Origin: Synechococcus sp. PCC 7335
GTDB taxonomy: Bacteria > Cyanobacteriota > Cyanobacteriia > Phormidesmidales > Phormidesmidaceae
Direction: 5' to 3'
DNA: 64,000 nucleotides
Assembly (NCBI RefSeq): GCF_000155595.1
Contig: NZ_DS989904.1
Span: 1,503,175 to 1,567,174, forward strand
Part shown: positions 17,827 to 24,646 of the stretch, one piece after another
Numbering within the stretch: position 1 is the stretch's first letter
Layout of the letters: the number at the start of each line of letters is the position of its first letter
Notes under the pieces: generated by a model
What the model was told of the DNA's origin: nothing
Databases searched by the model: none
What the model saw: the letters and a program-made list of their open reading frames with translations, nothing else
Program-made: the position numbers and the translations under genes

Positions 17827-17892
17827 GAAGACCAGGCTTTTTAGATGATGGGTGGGAGTAGGTGATCAACCCATCTAAAAAGCCTGGTCTTC
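17827..17892. repeat. Long inverted repeat with perfect 21-bp arms
   Basis: Arms at 17827-17847 and 17872-17892 are exact reverse complements (starting GAAGACCAGGC and ending GCCTGGTCTTC) and enclose a 24-base loop in which a further GGG/CCC pairing is possible. No T-run follows on the plus strand. It lies 252 bp after the kinase stop. It may be a structured RNA, a bidirectional transcription barrier, or a small mobile repeat. Confidence 0.75.
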
Positions 17893-17989
17893 GCTCCTGA
17901 TCTTCACCTAGGATAGGGCCATTAACCCGAACTGCCGCTAAGGTGAAACTGACTCAAGTGCTAACACAAAACTCAGCTCGCTTCAAGAA

Positions 17990-18026
17990 TAAAAAAAGCG
18001 TCCTTTAAATGACTAAAGGACGCTTG
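17990..18026 (-). terminator. Rho-independent terminator of chlP
   Basis: A perfect 12-bp stem (17996-18007 with 18014-18025; arm AAGCGTCCTTTA) and 6-base loop are followed on the minus strand by a run of seven T residues. This is a textbook intrinsic terminator placed 62 bp after the chlP stop codon. Confidence 0.9.
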
Positions 18027-18087
18027 AACAAAGAGAATAACGCAGGGTTAGCTAGAAATTGTTGAACAGAAGTTCACTGGGTGCAGG

Positions 18088-19326
18088 CTAGGGCGCAAGC
18101 GCATAGCCACGCAGCAAACTGCCGACCGTCTTGGCGGTAATCTTCATCTGAGTGAGCGGGTTAGCAGGGACAACAGTTTTGTACAAGTAGCTATCAAAGG
18201 TCAGCTTTTGTACATCGATATCAGAGCACATCTCGACGAACGCTTCGCGCGATGCATCGCTGCGGTAGAAGACACGCTGCAAGATATCGAGCACCTTGTA
18301 AGTGAGGCCGTATTCCTTGTCCCAACGCTTAATATAGAGCTTTAGCTCATCTTCTGTGAGTGCCCGCTCGCCACTGTTAGAAAATTCAACGATGGTCTCG
18401 GCGCACATCCGCGCAGACTTCGCTGCAAAGTAGATACCTTCGCCAGAAGATTTGGTCACAGTACCTGCAGCGTCTCCGACTAGTGCGACCCGGCCAACGA
18501 CGCGGCGCGGTCTGGGATGCTCAGGAATGGGATGAGCTTCTACCTTGATAATTTCGCCGCCTTCTAGACGCTTGGCTGCGCGCTGACGGATGCCGCGCTG
18601 AAGCTCCTTGATGCGAGCCTGGTTGGGGCGCATAGTGCCTGTGCCTACAGCCACGTGATCGTATTTGGGGAAGACCCAGGCATAGAAGTCAGGAGAGACA
18701 TCATCGCCGACGTACATCTCGGCTAGCTCTTCGTAGTAGGCCATCTTGTCTTCGGGTAGGCGAATGCGCTCTTGGAAAGCGATCGCATAGTTATAGTCAC
18801 CCGCATCAATTGCCCGAGCCACCCGAGAATTGGCACCATCTGCGCCAATTACCATGTCTACCTTGAGCGTCTTCGCCTCGCCCTGCAAGCCACCGTGTGA
18901 ATGATCAGCGTAGTGAAGGACGTAAGGATCTTTGTCGTTTCCAGGAATCTCCAGCTTATGAACCGTTCCGTTGATTACCTTAGTCCCTAGCCTTTCAGCT
19001 CGGTCTCTAAGGAACCCATCTAGGATTTCACGGCGGCACATGCCGATATATTCATCGTTATGTAAAGTCTCACCAATGTTGACTTCAACATTCGAGGGTG
19101 AGATCATCTTCATCTTGCGAACTCGACGATCGATAATCTCAGGGGGTAGATCAAATTCGTCAACCATACACAGAGGAATGGCCCCACCACATGGTTTCGC
19201 ATTGTCTAGCTTACGCTCGAACAAAAACGTTTCAATACCAGCTTTTACAAGTGTTTCCGCAGCGGAAGAACCCGCCGGACCACCGCCTACAACCGCAACC
19301 CGAAGTGCCAAGGGCTTATGCTCCAC
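18088..19326 (-). CDS. chlP: Geranylgeranyl reductase
   Basis: ChlP reduces the geranylgeranyl chain to phytyl, using NADPH and FAD, for chlorophyll a and tocopherol. The 412-residue protein opens with the FAD-binding dinucleotide motif RVAVVGGGPAGSSAAETLVKAG. It continues with CGGAIPLCMVDEFDLP, the second FAD-binding motif VDMVIGADGANSRVAR, and GRVALVGDAAGTVTKSSGEGIYFAAKS. The C-terminus (YKTVVPANPLTQMKITAKTVGSLLRG) is typical of the cyanobacterial and plant enzymes. A strong intrinsic terminator follows. The gene is divergent from the NurA-domain gene. Confidence 0.96.
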   Translation of the reverse strand: MEHKPLALRVAVVGGGPAGSSAAETLVKAGIETFLFERKLDNAKPCGGAIPLCMVDEFDLPPEIIDRRVRKMKMISPSNVEVNIGETLHNDEYIGMCRREILDGFLRDRAERLGTKVINGTVHKLEIPGNDKDPYVLHYADHSHGGLQGEAKTLKVDMVIGADGANSRVARAIDAGDYNYAIAFQERIRLPEDKMAYYEELAEMYVGDDVSPDFYAWVFPKYDHVAVGTGTMRPNQARIKELQRGIRQRAAKRLEGGEIIKVEAHPIPEHPRPRRVVGRVALVGDAAGTVTKSSGEGIYFAAKSARMCAETIVEFSNSGERALTEDELKLYIKRWDKEYGLTYKVLDILQRVFYRSDASREAFVEMCSDIDVQKLTFDSYLYKTVVPANPLTQMKITAKTVGSLLRGYALAP

Positions 19327-19532
19327 GTAATAAAAAAACCTATGGAGAGAATCGTATCACCGTCACTTATGCGAAAGTACTGAAACCCCGTTAATGTTAA
19401 GCAGATTGCAACACTGGTTTACATTCAGTAAGAGTAACCACTTCAGTCTGGCTGATCGCTTAAAGAGTTATAGCAATGTGAAACATTGGATTATTTTAGT
19501 ATTCTTGTTCTATCTGCTTAGTCTAGGATTCT

Positions 19533-20723
19533 ATGGCTATCAAACCGTCTCAAATTCAGTCAGTACTCAACAGCAAGCGGGCTGATTTTTCTAGCTTTGA
19601 TGCCAGTACTTCTAGCTATCTAACTCAGTATCGAACGGCTTGGGATGAGTGGATAGCGCTGCCTTCTACAAAGCGATCGCAGTGGATCCAAGCGCAGTCT
19701 AGTGACATCGGTGTGCGGCCCCTAGAGCCAATTAGCGCTAAGAGCCATGGTATTATGCGCAGCCATTTGCAATGGGATAACAGAGAGCAGAGCCTAGAAT
19801 GGGTCAAGCAGCACCTTAGCGATGTCACGACTTTTGCAGTAGATGGCTCGCAGGTGTTTCCCCAAAAGGATTTTTCCATTCCAATCGCCCTAGTTCAAAT
19901 TGGCTGGTTTGAGAATCATCACTCGGTAGCGGGCACATACGAGAAAGATATCCTGCTTGATGTAATGACGCCGAAAGATTTGGTCGCTGACAGGTCGCAG
20001 CCCATGGATCGGTGGATCAATATGCGGCGGTTCTCGATGGAGATGCAGCGGCTTACTGACTATATCAAGACTGCGAAAGATAGAGCGCTCCAGCAAGGCC
20101 GCGATCCAGAGAAATGTCTGGTCTTTTGTGATGGTTCGCTAGTGCTTTCTTTTGCCTCTATGCTCGAAGATAATATCCGTACCCCTTATGTAGAGCAGGT
20201 ATTAACACTGCTACAGGCTAGCGAAAAGTACCAGGTGCCCCTAGTGGGCTATGTAGATACGCCTGAATCAAACGACATCATCACGCTGCTACGGACTTTT
20301 CACGATTTAGATAAATCTCGTGCTATCTATGACGCCAAGCTGCTGAGCCCAATGATGCAGTGGGGCGATCACACTCCAATGATGATCTGTGATCGCGGCG
20401 GCATTCTCAACGACTATCGAGAAATGCGCGATCGCCTTGCCTTTACCTACCTGAAAACAAACACTGGCTACCCCGCTCGCCTAGAGTTGCCCAAATGGAT
20501 CTGGGAGGCTGGGCTAGCTGATACGGTGATCAATCAGGTCCGCGCTGAGGTGATCGTTGGCAACGGGTATCCCTACGCAATTGAAACCGCCGATCAGACG
20601 GCTGTTTTGCAAAGCCGCGATCGTCAAATTTTCTATCGTATCTTGCAAGACTGGGCTGCTAGAGAGCAGCTACAGCTTAGTCTGTCTCAAAAGATGATGA
20701 GTAAGGCTAGGCGCCGAGGTTAG
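19533..20723 (+). CDS. NurA-domain nuclease
   Basis: A 396-residue protein of the NurA superfamily (PF09376), RNase H-like 5'-3' nucleases that in archaea act with HerA in double-strand break resection. The metal-binding motifs are visible: VTTFAVDGSQVFPQ with the first Asp, VFCDGSLVLSFA with the second, and MMICDRGGILNDYREMRDRL. Cyanobacteria have such stand-alone NurA proteins, but their partner helicase is not established and none is adjacent here. ATG 19533 follows CTAGGA at 19523-19528, an acceptable ribosome site. A 63-codon frame with one membrane helix (19394-19585) overlaps its start; that frame is not called as a gene. Confidence 0.82.
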   Translation: MAIKPSQIQSVLNSKRADFSSFDASTSSYLTQYRTAWDEWIALPSTKRSQWIQAQSSDIGVRPLEPISAKSHGIMRSHLQWDNREQSLEWVKQHLSDVTTFAVDGSQVFPQKDFSIPIALVQIGWFENHHSVAGTYEKDILLDVMTPKDLVADRSQPMDRWINMRRFSMEMQRLTDYIKTAKDRALQQGRDPEKCLVFCDGSLVLSFASMLEDNIRTPYVEQVLTLLQASEKYQVPLVGYVDTPESNDIITLLRTFHDLDKSRAIYDAKLLSPMMQWGDHTPMMICDRGGILNDYREMRDRLAFTYLKTNTGYPARLELPKWIWEAGLADTVINQVRAEVIVGNGYPYAIETADQTAVLQSRDRQIFYRILQDWAAREQLQLSLSQKMMSKARRRG

Positions 20724-21160
20724 CGCAATTGTATTCGGAGTCCGTGCTGCTCAACTTACTGCGAAAATGCTAATTGCCAAACCGCTCAGTGCAGGTGTGG
20801 CTGTAACGAAGTGTCACAAGCTTAGAAGCATTGCTATACATGAGATGAAGATTAGTTTATTCACCATCAATTGGTATTACTGTACCGATAATCCATGGCG
20901 CCTCTTCAAAAGCGAGAAAGAACAAAGTATTTACGACATCTTCAGACTACCCATTGCAATGCAGAGGATGAAAAATACCGAAAACAGGTAAAAAGCTTGA
21001 ATGTTTCAACAGAATAGCAGACTTTGAATCGCAATCAACGTCTACTTCAAAAGATAGAGAGACAAAAGAGAGAAAAGAAACCTACTCTGGATGTAGAGAG
21101 TTATTAGGAGAGAAGAGATATCTCTTAACTTCTCATCTCTGTAGCAATAAAAAGAGTTAT
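20724..21160. other. Intergenic region with a 14-bp palindrome near its end
   Basis: 437 bp between nurA and the metallophosphoesterase gene. A 74-codon frame at 20767-20991 shows no family features or ribosome site. A purine-rich segment (21055-21085) precedes the palindrome at 21113-21126. Confidence 0.4.
21113..21126. promoter_or_regulatory. Perfect palindrome upstream of the metallophosphoesterase
   Basis: AAGAGATATCTCTT is a perfect 14-bp palindrome ending 34 bp before the start codon at 21161. Its placement suits an operator or a 5'-UTR element; no matching regulator is known to me. Confidence 0.4.
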
Positions 21161-22069
21161 ATGAGTGTTTTAAAGAGGATTAAATACGTCGCTATCGGAC
21201 TTGGTAGCGCGATCGCCCTGCTTGCTGTTTGGGGGCTTATTGAACCGCGTCTTCTAAACACAAAAGAAGAGACGGCTACAATTCCCAACTTACCGGCAGA
21301 TTGGGAAGGTAAACAAATTGTCCAGATTTCAGACTTTCAGATCGGCATGTGGGCTGATAATCCAGGTACTGCGCGTCGCAGCGTTGAGCAGGCAATTGAG
21401 GCAAACCCTGCCGCCGTCCTGGTTAGCGGCGACTTTATCTACCACGCTGGCTCTGACCCCACAAAAGAGATAGAAACCGCCGTCAGTATCGTCGAGCCAC
21501 TAGTGGATGCGGGCATTCCAACCTATGCAGTACTCGGCAACCACGACTACGGCATGAGCAGTAAAACAGCAGACCCCAGAGAGCAGCTAGCTAGCACCCT
21601 AACAGCTGAGCTAGAGGCCGCTGGCATAGTGGTCCTCCAGAACGAATCTACCCAAATGCAGCTAGCGGATGGTGGCGAACCGCTCTACCTTGTGGCTGTC
21701 GGTTCGCTTTGGGCCAATCGAGATGATGCGGACGCGGCCCTAGCCGAAGTTCCTGAAAGCAGCCCTAGAGTCGTATTAATGCACAACCCAGACAGCTTCG
21801 AACGCTTTCCGCCGAACACGGCACCCTTAGCCGTTGCTGGTCATACCCACGGTGGACAAATGCGAATACCCAACTCTCCCCAGTGGTCTTGGCTGAAATT
21901 CACTCAAGGCGACGAAGTGACTGCCGACGGCTGGATACAAGACTATGGACAGGCCGGCAATAACCTCTATGTCAACGTAGGTATTGGGATGAGTATTATC
22001 CCAGTAAGAATATTTTGTCCACCGGAAATGACGCTCTTTACGCTCGCAAGTGGTGATAGCGAAACGTAG
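21161..22069 (+). CDS. Membrane-anchored metallophosphoesterase
   Basis: A calcineurin-type phosphoesterase (PF00149, YkuE-like) of 302 residues. One N-terminal membrane helix (residues about 8-27) anchors it, with the catalytic domain outside the cytoplasm. Metal-binding motifs are VQISDFQIG (Asp58), VSGDFIYHAG, VLGNHDYGM, VVLMHNPD and GHTHGGQMR. The usual D-x-H of the first motif is D-x-Q here (Gln60), which I believe is a subfamily trait but changes one metal ligand. Possible substrates include phospholipids or sugar-lipid phosphates; this cannot be read from the sequence. A decayed inverted copy of its 3' part lies at about 24160-24395. Confidence 0.85.
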   Translation: MSVLKRIKYVAIGLGSAIALLAVWGLIEPRLLNTKEETATIPNLPADWEGKQIVQISDFQIGMWADNPGTARRSVEQAIEANPAAVLVSGDFIYHAGSDPTKEIETAVSIVEPLVDAGIPTYAVLGNHDYGMSSKTADPREQLASTLTAELEAAGIVVLQNESTQMQLADGGEPLYLVAVGSLWANRDDADAALAEVPESSPRVVLMHNPDSFERFPPNTAPLAVAGHTHGGQMRIPNSPQWSWLKFTQGDEVTADGWIQDYGQAGNNLYVNVGIGMSIIPVRIFCPPEMTLFTLASGDSET

Positions 22070-22183
22070 AGTTTATCTCGTGAGGTCAGACAGTTGCTTA
22101 GTTGCCAAACATCCAGGTGAGTTGAACATTTAGTTCGCTGACAATATTCTCTAAATTTGGAACTATCGAAATGCAAAGGCTTA

Positions 22184-22235
22184 ATTACATTGTTGTAACT
22201 TTCGAGCTTCTGCATTACATTGTTGTAACTTTCGA
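22184..22235. promoter_or_regulatory. Paired direct repeats, each with an internal dyad
   Basis: A 22-bp sequence occurs at 22184-22205 and again at 22214-22235, exactly 30 bp apart. Each copy contains the dyad TTACATTGTTGTAA (TTACA-N4-TGTAA; 22185-22198 and 22215-22228). Two identical dyads three helical turns apart, about 95 bp upstream of the lipoprotein start, look like a tandem operator for a dimeric regulator. Confidence 0.65.
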
Positions 22236-22329
22236 ATTTCCACACAGTTTGTCTTTCTATTGATAGAAAACTTTGGGCACTATTGTTGCGTACGCTCAAG
22301 TAGAACGCATAGAAAGGGACCGAATACAA

Positions 22330-23133
22330 ATGACAATTCTCTTGAGAAAGCTTTCTTGGCAACGCACAGTTGGGCTACTGCTAGCAGCTTCTATGACTGC
22401 AGTTGCGGCCTGTAGCGAAACACCTTCAGAGACAACCACTCAGGAAGAGGCAACCGAGAACGTCACCACCGAAGAGCTTTCTAGTGGCGCGGAAGGCCTA
22501 GTTGGTGAAATGGTTTCTCTGCGTGCAGAAGTTGAAGAAACCGTGGATGATACTTCTTTTCTACTAGAAGACGATCAGCTCTTTGGTGGTGAGGACGTTT
22601 TGGTTATCAATGTATCTGGAGAGCCATTCGTGCTAGCCGAAGGCGATGACACTGAAGTACAAGTAACTGGCGAGGTGCAGCAGCTTGTGGTTGCTGAGTT
22701 TGAAACTGAATACGAACTATCACTAGATCCTAACTTATACGCTGATTACGAAGATCGGCCTGTCGTCGTTGCTCAATCTATCGCACTCTCTCCAGACCCA
22801 GGTGATATCACGGCTAACCCAGAAGCCTACTACAACAAAAGAATCGCTGTTGCTGGTGAAGTAGAAGATAAGCTCGATGGTAATACCTTCACGCTAGACG
22901 AAGAGGAACTCTTTGGTGGTGAAGACTTGCTAGTTATATCGACGATGGCATCGCCACAGGCGAACGATGGAGAAAAAGTAACGGTCACAGGTGTGCTGCG
23001 CCCTTATGAGAAGGCAGAATTCGAGACCGATTATGACTTCACTTGGGATCTGTCTGTGCAAGAGCAAGTAGAAGCAGAATACACTGAAAAGCCTGTCTTC
23101 GTTGCTGACGAAGTCTATCCTTCTGCGATGTAG
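22330..23133 (+). CDS. Lipoprotein with duplicated OB-like domain
   Basis: From ATG 22330, behind AGAAAGGGACC, the protein has 267 residues. The signal peptide ends with the lipobox AVAAC, so it should be lipid-anchored. A Thr/Glu-rich linker leads to two related domains of about 90 residues. Both contain a VxLRAEVEE- or IAVAGEVED-like strand, a F-x-L-x-x-D/E-x-L-FGGEDLLVI core, and an EFETxYxxxxD motif. The pattern of short strands with VTGxV suggests OB-like beta barrels, but I know no function. The two FGGED cores are strikingly alike, showing an internal duplication. An in-frame extension to 22273 would place extra residues before the signal peptide and is rejected. Confidence 0.75.
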   Translation: MTILLRKLSWQRTVGLLLAASMTAVAACSETPSETTTQEEATENVTTEELSSGAEGLVGEMVSLRAEVEETVDDTSFLLEDDQLFGGEDVLVINVSGEPFVLAEGDDTEVQVTGEVQQLVVAEFETEYELSLDPNLYADYEDRPVVVAQSIALSPDPGDITANPEAYYNKRIAVAGEVEDKLDGNTFTLDEEELFGGEDLLVISTMASPQANDGEKVTVTGVLRPYEKAEFETDYDFTWDLSVQEQVEAEYTEKPVFVADEVYPSAM

Positions 23134-23198
23134 CTTATATGCGATGTAGCTTATAGTGGTAGTGCCATCGCACTCTTCTAGATAGATTGTCTCAAAAG

Positions 23199-23235
23199 AG
23201 TGCCTAGTAGTTTATCTACTAGGCACTTGCTTTAT
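23199..23235 (+). terminator. Intrinsic terminator after the lipoprotein gene
   Basis: A perfect 12-bp stem (23199-23210 with 23216-23227; arm AGTGCCTAGTAG) and 5-base loop, followed by TGCTTTATT. It lies 65 bp after the lipoprotein stop and just before the HAD gene. Confidence 0.8.
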
Positions 23236-23252
23236 TCACTCCCATTCAAACC

Positions 23253-24125
23253 ATGAGACAGATAACCAGAGTAACCACTAACAGAATTGCAGTTGTTTTT
23301 GATTTCGACGAAACGCTGACCCCAAGAGATAGCTTTGCAGTTCTGCTAGAAAGTTGCGGACTCAATTCGCAAGAATTTCAAGAGAACCGAGTCAAGGCTC
23401 TGGTGCAGCAAGGATGGGAAAAGTATCTAGCTAGGGCCTATAGCTTGATTCAGGAGTCTCACCGACGCGACCATAAGATTACTCAAGATTTGCTAGCTAA
23501 AGTAGGCCAGAACATTCCTCTATATGAAGGGACAGATAAGCTTTTCGAACGATTACAGCAGGCCATTCATCGGATTAGTAGCAATATTGAGCTTGAGTTC
23601 TATCTTATTTCGGGCGGCTTTGTAGATATTTCACGCAACACGGCGATCGCTAAAGATTTCAAGCGCATGTGGGGCTGCGAGCTTCATTACGACGAGACGG
23701 GCGCAGTCGACTTTATCAAAAAGCAGATGACGCATACCGAGAAGACGCGCTATCTGTACTACCTTTCCAAAGGAATCGAAGACTCCGAGGACAGCAACGA
23801 CTTAATCTATAACTACTCTAGCTTCCCTCAGGCAGACTTGCATATTCCGCTTAGCCAGGTAATCTACGTAGGTGACGGCGCTTCTGACGTACCTTGCTTC
23901 GATGTTATGAAGCAGTACGGTGGGATATCTATTGGTATCTACCCAGAAGACAGCAGCGCTGAAGAGTGGGAGTACATGGACAGTATCAGCCAAACTCAGC
24001 GGCTTTCCAACTTAGTACCTGCCGCGTATGAAGAAGACTCTGAGCTAGTGAAGTCTCTCTATCTTTGTGTTGAGTGTGTCGCGAAGCAGATCAAGCTCAG
24101 TCAGCTTAGAGTTAAAGAGAAATGA
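23253..24125 (+). CDS. HAD-family phosphatase
   Basis: A 290-residue haloacid-dehalogenase-like hydrolase. Motif I is VVFDFDETLTPRDSF (nucleophile Asp17, acid Asp19), motif II is YLISGGFVDIS, the lysine of motif III lies in the following segment (KKQMTHTEKTRYLYYLSKG), and motif IV is VIYVGDGASDVPCFD. The arrangement resembles the phosphoserine phosphatase-like branch. The substrate is not evident. It starts 18 bp after the end of the preceding terminator and appears to be its own unit. Confidence 0.82.
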   Translation: MRQITRVTTNRIAVVFDFDETLTPRDSFAVLLESCGLNSQEFQENRVKALVQQGWEKYLARAYSLIQESHRRDHKITQDLLAKVGQNIPLYEGTDKLFERLQQAIHRISSNIELEFYLISGGFVDISRNTAIAKDFKRMWGCELHYDETGAVDFIKKQMTHTEKTRYLYYLSKGIEDSEDSNDLIYNYSSFPQADLHIPLSQVIYVGDGASDVPCFDVMKQYGGISIGIYPEDSSAEEWEYMDSISQTQRLSNLVPAAYEEDSELVKSLYLCVECVAKQIKLSQLRVKEK

Positions 24126-24646
24126 AACGGGCGAAATACTCTCGCCGCTGATGCTTCCGCAGGCTAAGCTCTCAAGCGTAAAGAGCGTGATCTTTAATGT
24201 GTAGAACACCCGTATTGAAATGATCCCATTCTGATACCTACGTTGACATGCAGCTTATTCCCTGCTTGTTCATAACCTTCTGCCCAGCTATCGGCGTACG
24301 CCTTATCTTTGATGCATAAGCTGTAGTCAAGGCTGCTTAGGTGAGTTCGGTAATCGGCTCTGTCTCCCCGGTGTGTGCTCAATAGGGCTTGCGGGGCGGT
24401 GCTTGCAGGACAAACGAAGCTATCTGGGTATGTTGGTGATATCTAACCGGTCTTTGAGATTTTCCAAAGGCCGGTTTTTTCAGTGTGAATGGGCATACTC
24501 GAAGTACGAGAGTGTGCATGCTTACGAAAGCAACAAACTCTCATACGTTTGCTTCTGCTATATAACGGCTGCGCTCGCACTGCCCCTTCAGCGTAGATTT
24601 TTTTATCAATTGTGATCTCAACTATCGTTACTTTTTTCAAAAAGTC
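24126..24646. other. Intergenic region holding a decayed gene fragment
   Basis: The 521 bp between the HAD gene and the autotransporter-like gene contain the metallophosphoesterase relic described separately, and otherwise no convincing gene. Confidence 0.5.
24160..24395 (-). pseudogene. Degenerate 3' fragment of a metallophosphoesterase
   Basis: Read on the minus strand, this stretch matches the last third of the gene at 21161-22069. The peptide SWAEGYEQAGNKLHVNVGI corresponds to GWIQDYGQAGNNLYVNVGI, and upstream, in another frame, EHTPGRQSRLPNSP corresponds to GHTHGGQMRIPNSP. The final CACGCTCTTTACGCT is nearly identical to the intact gene's 3' end. Frameshifts, a stop and loss of the GHTH metal ligands show it is dead. 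It is either a relic of a duplication in inverted orientation or of a second paralogue. Confidence 0.72.

Larger units (their letters stand above)
17576..18087. other. Intergenic region with two hairpins
   Basis: The 512 bp between the convergent kinase and chlP genes contain no coding frame of note. Two structures are listed separately: a 21-bp-arm inverted repeat at 17827-17892 and the chlP terminator at 17990-18026. Confidence 0.6.

Noticed and set aside
19394-19585. Small membrane-helix frame overlapping the NurA start
   Set aside because: It has one hydrophobic stretch but no ribosome site and shares its last 53 bp with the convincing NurA start.
20767-20991. 74-codon plus-strand frame upstream of the metallophosphoesterase
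   Set aside because: No family features, no ribosome site, mixed codon use.
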